Shown: piece after piece, positions 17,124 to 26,493 of the stretch
Layout: each line of letters opens with the position of its first letter
How positions within the stretch are numbered: the stretch's first letter is position 1
DNA from: Flavobacterium album
GTDB lineage: Bacteria > Bacteroidota > Bacteroidia > Flavobacteriales > Flavobacteriaceae
Reading direction: 5' to 3'
NCBI RefSeq assembly: GCF_003096035.1
Contig: NZ_CP029186.1
Span: 1,873,001 to 1,937,000, forward strand
DNA: 64,000 bases
Made by a program: the position numbers and the translations under genes
The notes under the pieces: model-generated
What the model saw: the letters and a program-made list of their open reading frames with translations, nothing else
Told to the model about the DNA's origin: nothing
Database searches by the model: none

Positions 17124-18249
17124 TTTAAAGAATACTGTATCCAGGAGTCTTACCAATATCAAAGGTTGGAAGTCGGGCCGGAAAATCGTTGTTATTGACA
17201 GTGATGACTGGGGAAGCATCAGGATACCGAATAAAGAGGTGCGCGATGCTTTTCAGGACGCCGGGTATAACATCATATCCAACCCGTATTGCAAGTATGA
17301 TACATTGGCCAATACAGAAGACCTGGATAAGTTATTTAGCATACTGCTTAAATACAAGGATAAGAACGGCAACCACCCTGTTTTTACAGCCAATACCGTG
17401 GTTGCAAACCCTGACTTTGCCGCGATCAGGGAGTCGGGCTTTACAAAATATTCTTATAAGCCCTTTACAACGGCGCTTAAAGAGTATTATCCGCAGGAAG
17501 ATGTTTTTGGGAAGTGGCAGGAAGGCATGGACAATAAAATATTCCGTCCGCAATATCATGGCCGCGAGCATTTAAACGTGCCGCTATGGCTGGAGACATT
17601 AAGAAGCAACAATAAAATATTCGTAGATGCTTTCAATATGGGCTTTTGGGGTGTACCAAAAAACCTGCACAGCAAAGACATTTATAACATACAGGCCGCC
17701 TATAGTTCTGTAGATACTGAAAATGTTGCATTCTACAAAAGGTCGATACAGGAAGGCCTCGACCTTTTTGAGGCGATATTCCATTTCAGGTCGAAAACCT
17801 TTATTGCGAATAATTATACATGGTCGCCGGAATTGAATGAAACGCTGAACAATAGCGGGGTAACGGCTTTCCAGAGCATGAGGTACCAAAAGATACCTGA
17901 TAATACAAGTAAGGCAGGCGTAAAGCTGTCATCGGTACACACAGGTAAAAGAAATGCGCTTGGGCAGGTATACCTGGTACGGAATTGTGCTTTTGAGCCT
18001 TCGCAAATGTCCAAAAGCTTTGATAATGTAGGGAATTGCATAAAGGATATCGAGAATGCTTTTTTCTTCAAAAAACCGGCCATTATAGCTAGCCACAGGC
18101 TTAATTATATAGGGGCTATCGATCCTGGCAACAGGGATCGGAACCTTAAGTATTTAAACGACCTTTTAGACCAAATTATGAACAAATGGCCTGATGCAGA
18201 ATTTATGAGTTCCGACCAGCTGGCCCTCCTAATTCAAGATGGAAAATAA
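17113..18249 (+). CDS. Polysaccharide deacetylase-like protein (NodB fold), copy 2
   Basis: A tandem paralogue of the preceding gene, 378 residues from the ATG at 17113; an in-frame GTG at 17101 is less likely because the ATG lines up with the start of copy 1. It keeps VIDSDDWGSIRI (Asp31-Asp32) and the QYHGREHLN metal motif, plus ASHRLNYIGA near the end. It overlaps copy 1 by 11 bp, so the pair is translationally coupled. The copies differ strongly in the middle, suggesting different substrates or positions rather than simple dosage. Confidence 0.75.
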   Translation: MLNNLKNTVSRSLTNIKGWKSGRKIVVIDSDDWGSIRIPNKEVRDAFQDAGYNIISNPYCKYDTLANTEDLDKLFSILLKYKDKNGNHPVFTANTVVANPDFAAIRESGFTKYSYKPFTTALKEYYPQEDVFGKWQEGMDNKIFRPQYHGREHLNVPLWLETLRSNNKIFVDAFNMGFWGVPKNLHSKDIYNIQAAYSSVDTENVAFYKRSIQEGLDLFEAIFHFRSKTFIANNYTWSPELNETLNNSGVTAFQSMRYQKIPDNTSKAGVKLSSVHTGKRNALGQVYLVRNCAFEPSQMSKSFDNVGNCIKDIENAFFFKKPAIIASHRLNYIGAIDPGNRDRNLKYLNDLLDQIMNKWPDAEFMSSDQLALLIQDGK

Positions 18250-19345
18250 TAAACTCAAAGTATGCTTCCTCATACCCTCTGTATATTCCGGGGGGATAGA
18301 AACCTATTTGTTGCGATTTTTAAATTATCTCAGCAATAGCATGGATGTGACTGTTATTGTCAGGAAATCTACAAAAGGGGAGCTTTATGATGATTATATA
18401 GCAACCGGGGCAAAATTGGTATTCATGCCGCTTGGGTATTTTGAACCCGGGAAAATGGTTTCCTATTACAGGTTTTTTAAAAAGAACAGGTTTGATGTAG
18501 TATGCGATTTCAATGCTAACTTTGCGGGCCTGCCAATGTTCTTAAGCAAGCTTGCCGGGGTTAAAAAGAGGATAACGTTCTACAGGCAGGGCAGCCACCA
18601 TTTTAAAAAGACAGCGTTCAGGGTTGCGTATACCAATTTCCTGAATAGGCTTGTTTATAAATACAGCACGCATATTTTTGCCAATTCGGTATCGGGGCTC
18701 AAATTCTTTTTTGGGGACAAATACCCGGCAGATCCGCGTTTTAAAGTAATAAGAAATGGTGTCGGCGTTAGTAATTTCTCTGATTCCCAAACAAGTAAAA
18801 GCGAATTAAGGGAAAAACTGGAGCTGCCACGCGATAAATTTATAGTAGGGCATACGGGGCGTTTTGCAGAAGCAAAAAATCATTTTTTCCTGCTGGATGT
18901 TGCCCAAAAGCTTTTGGAAGCCGATAAGGACTTTTATTTTGTATTGATAGGCAATAACACGGACAAGCTTATACCGTATAGCGAAAAGCTGGGTATAAGG
19001 GACAGTATTTTATTTTTGGGATTCAAAGCCAATATTCCTGAATACCTGAAAGCTTTCGATGCGTTCTTTTTCCCTTCCGTTACCGAGGGGCAGCCGAATG
19101 CGCTTATTGAGGCAATGATATCCGGGCTCCCAATTGTCGCTTCAGATATAGGTCCTATAATGGAATGCATGCCTGAAAATGATACCAAAAGCCTTGTAAG
19201 CCCAACTGACGTACCGGCCGCAACGCAAAAGATACTTGAGGTGAAGCAAAACCCTGAAAAATTCACATACCAGAAGTTTGCTTCAGAGAACTTTGATGCC
19301 AAAGTGCAGTTTAAGATATTTAAAGACAGTTTATTACATCATTAA
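18239..19345 (+). CDS. Glycosyltransferase family 4
   Basis: A 368-residue GT-B glycosyltransferase. The N-terminus has PSVYSGGIETYLLRFL, typical of GT4. The donor half has GHTGRFAEAKNH and the retaining E-x7-E motif in TEGQPNALIEAMISG. It overlaps the deacetylase copy 2 stop by 11 bp and the next gene by one base. It should add a sugar during repeat-unit assembly; specificity is not predictable. Confidence 0.9.
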   Translation: MENNKLKVCFLIPSVYSGGIETYLLRFLNYLSNSMDVTVIVRKSTKGELYDDYIATGAKLVFMPLGYFEPGKMVSYYRFFKKNRFDVVCDFNANFAGLPMFLSKLAGVKKRITFYRQGSHHFKKTAFRVAYTNFLNRLVYKYSTHIFANSVSGLKFFFGDKYPADPRFKVIRNGVGVSNFSDSQTSKSELREKLELPRDKFIVGHTGRFAEAKNHFFLLDVAQKLLEADKDFYFVLIGNNTDKLIPYSEKLGIRDSILFLGFKANIPEYLKAFDAFFFPSVTEGQPNALIEAMISGLPIVASDIGPIMECMPENDTKSLVSPTDVPAATQKILEVKQNPEKFTYQKFASENFDAKVQFKIFKDSLLHH

Positions 19346-20502
19346 TGAGAAAAGTTTTATTTGTTCACGATGGCCCGCGATGGAAAAACGATTCCGGCGT
19401 GCAATTTGGGTCTATGGCAGACAAGGATATGTATCACAGATACCAATACCTGGGCGACAATGTAGAATTCATGATGCGGGTTTTTAAGGTAAATGATACT
19501 TCCAAGCTCATGAACGTTAATGAGTTTGGCCTGAATATCCATGAGATCACGCCGTTTAACAGGCCATCGCTCCTCAAAAATTATTTTAAAAGTAAAAAAG
19601 AGATCGAGCGCCAGGTTGATCAAGCCGACATTCTTGTTGTAAGGCTCCCGAGCACGATCGGGTCTGTTGCTGTAAAATATGCGAAGAAGATAAACAAGCC
19701 TTATATTGCAGAGGTGGTGTCGTGCCCGTGGGATGCGCTTACCAACCATAGCAGGCTGGGTAAAATGTATGCACCGGCATCCCGGGAAAAATTAAAAAAG
19801 CTTATTGAGGATACTAAGTACGTGATCTATGTGACCAAAGAGTTCCTTCAGGACAGGTACCCAACCAAATATAACTCGACCAACATATCGAATGTTATCC
19901 TGAAAAACCTGCCGGAAACAAATAAGCTGCTTGATTATTACGAAAAGTTCGACCCTAAAGGCAGGATTACATTTACAACATTAGGCGCTGTTGATATTTA
20001 TAAAGGCCAGCAGTTTGTGCTGCAGGCAATGCCTGCCCTGCTTAAGGACGGCTATGATATAATGTACAACATTGTTGGCGGCGGAAATAATGCAAGGCTT
20101 GCTGCACTGGCAAAAGAGCTTGGTGTGGAAGCCCATGTGAACTTTACAGGCAAGCTGCCGCATGAAGAGGTGTTCAACGTACTCGAAAAAACAGACATCT
20201 ACCTGCAGCCAAGCGATAGCGAAGGCCTCCCAAGGGGGCTTATTGAAGCAATGAGCAGGGGTTGTGCCGCGATTGGATCAAGGACAGGTGGTATACCTGA
20301 ATTGCTCAATAACGATTTCATCATAGAGCCAAAGAACGTTGCCGATCTTACAGCTAAAATAAGGGCTATGCTTAACAAGGAAACCCTCATAAAGGAGAGT
20401 AAGCATAACTTCGAAACGGCAAAAGATTACAGTTTTGAAATATTAGATTCGAGAAGAAAAGCATTTTACGACAAATTCTTAGAAAGCATCAATGAAAAAT
20501 AA
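19345..20502 (+). CDS. Glycosyltransferase family 4
   Basis: A 385-residue GT-B enzyme. The N-terminal half is unusual (FVHDGPRWKNDSGVQFG), while the donor half is a normal GT4 domain with GAVDIYKGQQF and the SEGLPRGLIEAMSRG E-x7-E motif, then SRTGGIPELL. It overlaps its upstream neighbour by one base and the pyruvyltransferase gene by 11 bp, so it is part of the same coupled set. Donor and acceptor are unknown. Confidence 0.9.
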   Translation: MRKVLFVHDGPRWKNDSGVQFGSMADKDMYHRYQYLGDNVEFMMRVFKVNDTSKLMNVNEFGLNIHEITPFNRPSLLKNYFKSKKEIERQVDQADILVVRLPSTIGSVAVKYAKKINKPYIAEVVSCPWDALTNHSRLGKMYAPASREKLKKLIEDTKYVIYVTKEFLQDRYPTKYNSTNISNVILKNLPETNKLLDYYEKFDPKGRITFTTLGAVDIYKGQQFVLQAMPALLKDGYDIMYNIVGGGNNARLAALAKELGVEAHVNFTGKLPHEEVFNVLEKTDIYLQPSDSEGLPRGLIEAMSRGCAAIGSRTGGIPELLNNDFIIEPKNVADLTAKIRAMLNKETLIKESKHNFETAKDYSFEILDSRRKAFYDKFLESINEK

Positions 20503-21832
20503 AATATTAGTTGTTCCCGGTAATACAGATTTGAATAGGGGAGATCAGGCATTAGTATGGGAATCGATCAGGGTTTTTGAGGATGTATTCCCTAACCTTG
20601 AGGTATATCTTTATGAATCAGGAGCCAACGAAAAAGAAAAAACGCTACAGAAAGCCCAATCGCTTAATATGGGATTTGAATTTATCCCAAGGATATTACA
20701 GCATCCAAGGGTAAAAAGCGGCAACACCTCGCAGGAGATCAATTACAGCAAGCTGGTATATATAAAATGGGGCTTTACCGCAGTGTTCGACCTATTTACA
20801 ACCCTGCTGCTTATTTCGCCTTTTTCATTTTTCAATGCGATAGGAAAAGCATGCCTTTCTAAAGACCAGAAAAAGTCACTGGCCCTTTTCCCGCAGTTAT
20901 CGGCTTTGGTCGTAAAAGGGGGCGGGTTCCTGCATAGCTATGGCAAGATCTATGATGCCTATGTAATGTACTATTTCTTATTTGACCTTATGCTGGCTCA
21001 CAGGTACAAGGTGAAGACAATAATACTCCCTAACTCGGTTGGGCCGCTTAAGAACAAGCTGGCAAAGTACCTTGTGAAGAAAGTAATCTCAAAATCGTCC
21101 TTCATTTCCGTTAGGGAAGATGTGTCTAAGAAATTCTTAAGCGATAAGCTGCACCTTGATGTAAAAACATATCCGGACCTTGGCTTCTTCCTTAAGTCTT
21201 CTTCGGAAAGCATGGAAGAATACCTGGCATCAAAAGGTTTTGATAAAACGAAAAAGAATATTGCCATAACATTAAGGCCTTACCGTTTTGACGGCTATGC
21301 CAATGCCGATGAGTTGTATGCTGCCTACCTGAACCAGCTGTCAGGATTTATTTCAGACCAGGTTGACCGTGGTTACAGGATAAGCCTTGTGGCGCACACC
21401 CTGGGGCCAAGTGCTCACGAAGATGACAGGATTGCACTGAAGGAAGTGCTTAACGCTATAGACAGCTCTAAAAAGGACTCGGTAATTTACCTGGAAGACT
21501 TTGACCTGAACTGCAAGCAGATGCAAAAAATATACTCGTACTATGATATCCTTGTAGGCACAAGGTTCCACTCGGTTATTTTTGCACTGAACGAGCATAC
21601 GCCTGCTATAGCCATTGCTTACGGAGGCAACAAAAGTTATGGTATCATGAAAGATATCGATGTTCCGGAATATGTGCTTGGCATTGAGTCGGTAACCGCC
21701 GCAAACCTTAATAAGCTTGTGGAGAAACTGGAAACAGAGCGTACTCATTACCTGGGCAAAATCGCTGATTACCAGATCAGGCTTGAAAAGGAACGAACTA
21801 AGTTAGTAAAAGAATTGCAAAGCATTTTTTAA
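20492..21832 (+). CDS. Polysaccharide pyruvyl transferase family protein
   Basis: A 446-residue protein of the PS_pyruv_trans family, which adds a 4,6- or 3,4-pyruvate ketal to a sugar using PEP. Visible signatures are GNTDLNRGDQALVWES at the N-terminus, the ILPNSVGPLKNK strand, REDVSKKFL, and the C-terminal GTRFHSVIFAL followed by YGGNKSYG. These fit the GT-B-like fold of this family. It overlaps the upstream glycosyltransferase by 11 bp and abuts the next. A pyruvate ketal would add another negative charge to the polymer. Some family members have other roles, so the activity is inferred. Confidence 0.82.
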   Translation: MKNKILVVPGNTDLNRGDQALVWESIRVFEDVFPNLEVYLYESGANEKEKTLQKAQSLNMGFEFIPRILQHPRVKSGNTSQEINYSKLVYIKWGFTAVFDLFTTLLLISPFSFFNAIGKACLSKDQKKSLALFPQLSALVVKGGGFLHSYGKIYDAYVMYYFLFDLMLAHRYKVKTIILPNSVGPLKNKLAKYLVKKVISKSSFISVREDVSKKFLSDKLHLDVKTYPDLGFFLKSSSESMEEYLASKGFDKTKKNIAITLRPYRFDGYANADELYAAYLNQLSGFISDQVDRGYRISLVAHTLGPSAHEDDRIALKEVLNAIDSSKKDSVIYLEDFDLNCKQMQKIYSYYDILVGTRFHSVIFALNEHTPAIAIAYGGNKSYGIMKDIDVPEYVLGIESVTAANLNKLVEKLETERTHYLGKIADYQIRLEKERTKLVKELQSIF

Positions 21833-22954
21833 ATGAAAAAGGTTCTCTTTGTTGCCAATATACATAAGCATTTTAATGCTTTTCACCTTCCTTATATCAA
21901 CTATTTGAAAAGCGAAGGGTATGAGGTGCATGTGGCCGCGAATGACCCGGAAACAAGGATAGCCGAAGCAGACAAGCAATATGACCTGCCGATAAACAGG
22001 AACCCTTTTTCTAAAAATAATATTACAGCCGTTCGCCAGCTAAAAAAGATAATTGCCAAAGAGCGTTATTCACTCATCCACTGCCATACGGCAATGGGGT
22101 CGGTGGTAGCGAGGCTGGCTGCTAAAAAATTCAGGAAAGAAGGCTGGCTTAAGGTTTTATATACAGTGCACGGTTTCCATTTTTACAAGGGGTCACCCAA
22201 AATGTACTGGCAGGTATATTACCCGATGGAGAAATACCTTTCTAAATATACGGATGGTATCATCACGATCAACGAAGAGGATTATGCCCTTATAAAAAAC
22301 AGTAATTTTAAGAATGGCGAAACATTCAAGGTTCCGGGAGTAGGTATAAATTCGGATAAGTTTAAGGGCCTTAGCTTTTCTGATGCGCCTGCTATCAGGG
22401 CTAAGAACGGATACTCAAATGATGTCTTTTTAATAATATACATTGCAGAGTTTATCACCCGAAAAAACCATAAATTTATTTTGGAATCGGTTGCAAAGCT
22501 GCAGGAAAAAATAAGCGATTTTAAATTCATCTTTGCAGGAAGGGGCATACTGAAAGAAACGATGGAAGAGCAGGCAGGGGCGCTTGGCGTTAACTCCAAA
22601 ATAGACTTTCTGGGTTTCCGTAAAGATATTGGCGAATTGATAATAATGTCGGATATTGGTGTGTCGGTGAGCAGGCAGGAAGGCCTGCCAATGAATGTGG
22701 CAGAAGAGATGTATGCCGGAAAGCCGGTCGTAGCTTCCTATATCAGGGGCCATTCGGACCTCGTAGATGATGGCGTTAGCGGGTTCCTTTACCAGCCTGG
22801 CGACCAGGAAGGCTTTGTAAGCCGTATCATTGAGTTATATAATAATAAGGAACTATACTCCAAAATGTCGGTTGCCGCATCCGAAAAAGCAACTAAATTT
22901 GCATTAGACAACTGCCTTGAAGAAATGAAAACGATCTATAAAAGATTCCTGTAA
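21833..22954 (+). CDS. Glycosyltransferase family 4, EpsD/PglA-like
   Basis: A 373-residue GT4 enzyme. It has the HKHFNAFHLPYINYLKSEGYEVHV N-terminal pattern in two parts (HFNAFHLPYI and SEGYEVHVAAN), IHCHTAMGSVVARLA, YTVHGFHFYKG, and the donor-site EGLPMNVAEEMYAGKPVVAS. This arrangement is typical of EpsD- and PglA-like enzymes that add the second sugar to a PglC-primed lipid. Its stop overlaps the PglC-type start by one base, which supports that role. Confidence 0.9.
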   Translation: MKKVLFVANIHKHFNAFHLPYINYLKSEGYEVHVAANDPETRIAEADKQYDLPINRNPFSKNNITAVRQLKKIIAKERYSLIHCHTAMGSVVARLAAKKFRKEGWLKVLYTVHGFHFYKGSPKMYWQVYYPMEKYLSKYTDGIITINEEDYALIKNSNFKNGETFKVPGVGINSDKFKGLSFSDAPAIRAKNGYSNDVFLIIYIAEFITRKNHKFILESVAKLQEKISDFKFIFAGRGILKETMEEQAGALGVNSKIDFLGFRKDIGELIIMSDIGVSVSRQEGLPMNVAEEMYAGKPVVASYIRGHSDLVDDGVSGFLYQPGDQEGFVSRIIELYNNKELYSKMSVAASEKATKFALDNCLEEMKTIYKRFL

Positions 22955-23568
22955 TGTACGCTAAAGTAATCAAACCCTTAATGGACTTTATCGTTGCCCT
23001 TGTGGCAGTGCTGCTGCTGAGCCCTGTATTTTTAGTGCTTCTTGTTATCCTCGCAATAGTTAACGATGGCAAGCCGCTGTTCTTCCAGCAGCGTCCGGGC
23101 AAAAACGGACGTGTTTTCAGCATCGTGAAGTTCAAGACCATGAATGATAAGAAAGACAGCCAGGGTAACCTGCTTCCTGATGAGCAGCGCATGACAAAGG
23201 CCGGCAGTTTTATAAGGAAAACATCGCTCGATGAGATACCGCAGCTGCTTAATGTGCTTAAAGGCGACATGAGCATTGTAGGTCCAAGGCCGCTATTGGT
23301 TAAATATTTACCTTTGTATACCGAAAGGCAGGCCAGGAGGCATGAAGTGCGACCGGGAATTACGGGCTGGGCACAGGTAAACGGAAGGAATGCGATCTCA
23401 TGGGAACAGAAATTTGAACTGGACGTTTATTATGTCGACCACATTTCTTTAGGGTTAGACATTAAAACACTATATTTAACAGTACTAAAGGTGATAAAGA
23501 GGAGCGATATCAATACTGATGGCGTTGCTACGACTATCCCTTTCACGGGAACAAAGAACGATAACTAA
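22954..23568 (+). CDS. pglC: PglC-type phosphoglycosyl transferase (initiating sugar transferase)
   Basis: Moves a phospho-sugar from a UDP-sugar to undecaprenyl phosphate, starting repeat-unit synthesis. The 204-residue monotopic enzyme has one N-terminal re-entrant hydrophobic helix (about 11-36), then FQQRPGKNGRVF, the catalytic Asp93-Glu94 pair (SLDEIPQ), GDMSIVGPRPLL and RPGITGWAQVNGRN. Residue numbering matches Campylobacter PglC. With PglD-, PglE- and PglF-type genes just downstream, the substrate is probably a UDP-bacillosamine derivative. Confidence 0.92.
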   Translation: MYAKVIKPLMDFIVALVAVLLLSPVFLVLLVILAIVNDGKPLFFQQRPGKNGRVFSIVKFKTMNDKKDSQGNLLPDEQRMTKAGSFIRKTSLDEIPQLLNVLKGDMSIVGPRPLLVKYLPLYTERQARRHEVRPGITGWAQVNGRNAISWEQKFELDVYYVDHISLGLDIKTLYLTVLKVIKRSDINTDGVATTIPFTGTKNDN

Positions 23569-23580
23569 ATAGAAACGGAT

Positions 23581-23805
23581 ATGGAAGATAAGTTTATTGA
23601 TGCGCTGAAAGAAGCGCTGGAGATGGAAGACCAGGAAATTAATTTTGATGATAATTTCAGGGATTATGATACATGGGATTCGCTTTCAAGGCTATCGCTT
23701 ATAGCGGTACTCGACAGTGAGTTCGACGTCCAGATCGAGGATGCTAAATTCGCAAAATTAATTACCGTAAGGGATTTGTATAATGCTGTAGTTCCAACCG
23801 AATAA
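23581..23805 (+). CDS. Acyl carrier protein
   Basis: A 74-residue acidic carrier protein. Ser34 in the WDSLSRL motif is the expected phosphopantetheine site, and the helix pattern before and after fits the ACP fold. It lies 12 bp after the PglC-type gene and 2 bp before a KAS III gene, not beside fabF or fabD. It is therefore a dedicated carrier for an acyl group used in the polysaccharide, and not the housekeeping AcpP. Confidence 0.88.
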   Translation: MEDKFIDALKEALEMEDQEINFDDNFRDYDTWDSLSRLSLIAVLDSEFDVQIEDAKFAKLITVRDLYNAVVPTE

Positions 23806-23807
23806 AT

Positions 23808-24866
23808 ATGGCTTTACTTGAATTTAAAAATATTGGGATTACGGGAATGGCAGCAGCCGTTCCTAAAAACGTGATTAATAACTACGAATACACCCAATAT
23901 TTTCCTGCTGAAGATGTTAAGGATATCGTAGACAAAGTAGGCATATTCGAAAGAAGGTTTGCCGAAGAAGGCACCTGCGCTTCCGACCTTTGCTTCCACG
24001 CTGCAGAAAAGCTTATCGCCGATATGCAGATCGACAAATCGGAGATCGATGTGCTGGTTTTCGTATCGCAGACCGCCGACTACCGTATGCCTGCAACTGC
24101 TATCATTTTGCAGGACAGGCTTGGCCTTAATAAAAGCACCATAGCATTCGACGTAAGCCTTGGTTGTTCCGGGTTCGTATACGGACTTTCTATCGTATAC
24201 AGCTTTATGCAGCAACAAGGCCTGAGGAAAGCGCTTTTACTTGATGGCGAAACACGCTCGAGGGTGTATAGCCCGAAAGACAGGAAAACGGCTTTCCTTT
24301 TTGGTGATGGTGGTATTGCTGCCATAATTGAAAAGAATGAAGCGTTTGGCCCAAGCTGGTTTTCGCTTAATTCAGACGGTTCCAAATCGTCGCTTATCAA
24401 GATGGATGCCGGCGGCTACCGCAACCCGAGCACGCCGGAAACCCTTGCAGAAAAAGTAGTTGACGAGTATGGCAACATCCGTTCGGATGAGCATGGCTAT
24501 ATGAATGGCGCCGATGTATTTAATTTTGTTTTGGCCGAAATACCAAAGGATATAAAGAACACGCTGGCTTTCTCCGGAAAAGACACCTCCGCGCTCGACT
24601 TTTTTGTATTCCACCAGGCAAATAATTACATGAACGAGTATTTGCAGAAAAAACTGAAGCTGGAAGCAGAAAAAGTGCCGTCTTCTGTAGCAAAATTCGG
24701 CAATACATCGTCCGTGTCGATACCGCTTACTATGGTGTCGGAACTTCAGGGCAAGCTGGAAGGCGAAAAGGAATTATACCTTTGCGGCTTCGGGGTAGGC
24801 ATGTCGTGGGCTTCGGCCATAATAAAAACCAAAGACTGCCATATAAGCGACTTAGTTGAAGTATGA
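23808..24866 (+). CDS. 3-oxoacyl-ACP synthase III family protein (KAS III)
   Basis: A thiolase-fold condensing enzyme of 352 residues with an intact Cys120-His269-Asn299 triad (SLGCSGF, FHQAN, GNTSS). FabH enzymes join acyl-CoA to malonyl-ACP to give 3-oxoacyl-ACP. It is placed between an ACP gene (2-bp gap) and an SDR gene (4-bp overlap), with sugar-nucleotide genes on both sides. The simplest reading is synthesis of a short 3-oxoacyl chain for an amino sugar. Direct acyl transfer to a sugar amine is another possibility in this superfamily. Confidence 0.88.
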   Translation: MALLEFKNIGITGMAAAVPKNVINNYEYTQYFPAEDVKDIVDKVGIFERRFAEEGTCASDLCFHAAEKLIADMQIDKSEIDVLVFVSQTADYRMPATAIILQDRLGLNKSTIAFDVSLGCSGFVYGLSIVYSFMQQQGLRKALLLDGETRSRVYSPKDRKTAFLFGDGGIAAIIEKNEAFGPSWFSLNSDGSKSSLIKMDAGGYRNPSTPETLAEKVVDEYGNIRSDEHGYMNGADVFNFVLAEIPKDIKNTLAFSGKDTSALDFFVFHQANNYMNEYLQKKLKLEAEKVPSSVAKFGNTSSVSIPLTMVSELQGKLEGEKELYLCGFGVGMSWASAIIKTKDCHISDLVEV

Positions 24867-25639
24867 TGAATACCGACCTTAATGCGTTTGCATTAGAAAA
24901 TAAAAATATAATAGTTACCGGCGCCACTTCGGGCATCGGGAAGCAGATAGCCATTTTATGCAGCAGGCTCGGCGCAACCGTTATCCTGTTAGGCAGGAAT
25001 AAAGAGCGCCTCGACGAGACCGTTGCAGCGCTAACCACTCATGAAAAACATATCGCCTTTAGCATCGATATCAACGATTTTGATGCCGTAGCCGATGTGG
25101 TGAAGGAAGTAGTGGCCCAAAAAGGCAAAATACACGGATTGGTAAACTGCGCTGGCGTTTCGCCTACCATCCCCTTCCGTACCTTATCGGTACAGAAGAT
25201 GCAGGAGGTTTTCAGTACCAATGTGGTAGCTGCCATGAACCTCGCCAAGATTGTATGCAAGCCGGCCAACATTGCCGCTGAGGGCGGAAGCATTGTTTTC
25301 ATAGCTTCGGTTATGGGCTCTGTGGGCGAAGTAGGCAAGTCATTATACGGCATGAGCAAAGGCGCACTGATAGCCGGTGCCAAATCGCTGGCTGTAGAAT
25401 ATGGCGCTAAAAAAATACGCTTCAATGCTATTTCACCGGGAGTTGTTGTGACACCGATGTCAATGTCTTCCGAATACAGCAAAGATGCCGATAAGCTCAG
25501 TTATGTTACCGGGCTTCATCCGCTTGGCCTTGGCCAGCCTGAGGATATTGCGCAGGGAACGGCATTTCTTCTGTCCGATGCCTCAAGGTGGATCACCGGT
25601 GCCGACCTGAAGATTGACGGGGGCTACACCGCACAATAG
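24863..25639 (+). CDS. SDR oxidoreductase, FabG-like
   Basis: A classical short-chain dehydrogenase of 258 residues. It has the cofactor loop VTGATSGIG (18-26), NCAGVSP, the catalytic Ser in IASVMGS, and Tyr/Lys in LYGMSKGAL, and ends with ITGADLKIDGGYTAQ as FabG proteins do. Its start overlaps the KAS III stop (ATGATG; the second ATG at 24866 is also possible). In context it probably reduces a 3-oxoacyl-ACP to the 3-hydroxyacyl form. It could instead act on a nucleotide sugar. Confidence 0.86.
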   Translation: MMNTDLNAFALENKNIIVTGATSGIGKQIAILCSRLGATVILLGRNKERLDETVAALTTHEKHIAFSIDINDFDAVADVVKEVVAQKGKIHGLVNCAGVSPTIPFRTLSVQKMQEVFSTNVVAAMNLAKIVCKPANIAAEGGSIVFIASVMGSVGEVGKSLYGMSKGALIAGAKSLAVEYGAKKIRFNAISPGVVVTPMSMSSEYSKDADKLSYVTGLHPLGLGQPEDIAQGTAFLLSDASRWITGADLKIDGGYTAQ

Positions 25640-25676
25640 CCATTTCTTACACAAACCAAAACCTTTTTATACTACC

Positions 25677-26330
25677 ATGATCCGGATCATTATAATAGGA
25701 GCAGGCGGGCATGCCGCAGAGATTGACGAATATATTGCTTACGCCAATAAATTGAATGGCATCCAGGATTATATTGTAGCCGGTTTTATTGACGACAATA
25801 AAAACAGCTACGATGCCTATTCGTTTTCAGGGCCTTTCCTGGGTGATATACAAAGCCATGTTGTAGATAAGGATGCAAAGTATATCATGGGCATTGCCAA
25901 CCTGGCATTCAGGAAAAAAATTACAGAAGATTTTCTTGAGAGGGGAGCCTCATTCCTTACATTCATACACCCGCTGGCCTATGTTTCGCAATCGGCGAAA
26001 ATAGGAGACGGCGTAGTTATGGGCCCTTATGTAAATGTAGGCCCTAATGTTGTGATAGGTAATTACACGCTTATAAATTCGAGGGCCAGCATGGGCCACG
26101 ATACAAAGGTGGGCGATTATAACTTTATAAGCCCCAACGTTTGTTTCTCAGGATTTACGACAATAGGCGACGGGAACCTGTTCGGGATAAATTCAGCTTC
26201 CATACCTAAAGTGACTATAGGGAATGGAAATAAGATAGCCGCCGGTATGATTATAGACCGCGACATTGAAGATGATACTACTTATTTCCATCGCTTCAAA
26301 GAAAAAGTCCTGGCGATACCAAAAACATAA
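25677..26330 (+). CDS. NeuD/PglD-family N-acyltransferase
   Basis: A 217-residue protein from the ATG at 25677; an upstream in-frame start would add an unrelated leader overlapping the SDR gene. The N-terminal Rossmann-like motif IIGAGGHAAE (7-16) binds the UDP-sugar. The C-terminal beta-helix carries RASMGHDTKVGDY with the catalytic-type His, as in PglD. PglD acetylates the C4 amine of UDP-4-amino-sugars from acetyl-CoA. Next to an ACP, KAS III and SDR, this copy may use a hydroxyacyl donor instead; that is inference. Confidence 0.85.
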   Translation: MIRIIIIGAGGHAAEIDEYIAYANKLNGIQDYIVAGFIDDNKNSYDAYSFSGPFLGDIQSHVVDKDAKYIMGIANLAFRKKITEDFLERGASFLTFIHPLAYVSQSAKIGDGVVMGPYVNVGPNVVIGNYTLINSRASMGHDTKVGDYNFISPNVCFSGFTTIGDGNLFGINSASIPKVTIGNGNKIAAGMIIDRDIEDDTTYFHRFKEKVLAIPKT

Positions 26331-26353
26331 CATGTAGTTGATATTTAATTATT

Positions 26354-26380
26354 GCAGCTTTTTGTGCTGCCTTTATTTTA
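26354..26380 (+). terminator. Weak intrinsic terminator-like hairpin
   Basis: In the 198-bp gap after the PglD-type gene there is a short GCAGC / GCTGC stem (26354-26358 and 26366-26370) followed by a T-rich run. The stem is only 5 bp. A second hairpin, AGCGCC / GGCGCT, sits at 26409-26424 but is followed by A's, so on the plus strand it is not a terminator. Together they may separate the upstream polysaccharide transcript from the aminotransferase gene. Confidence 0.35.
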
Positions 26381-26493
26381 TTATTCATTTTTGGCCGATA
26401 ATTTGGCAAGCGCCCTGAGGCGCTAAAAAATCAGGTATTGGCAGGATTATGTTATTATAATATTATAATCAAAAAAGGCTTACAAATTTGCAT

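Noticed and set aside
23808-24866. Housekeeping FabH
   Set aside because: No plsX, rpmF or fabD neighbours; it is packed between a dedicated ACP and an SDR in the polysaccharide locus.
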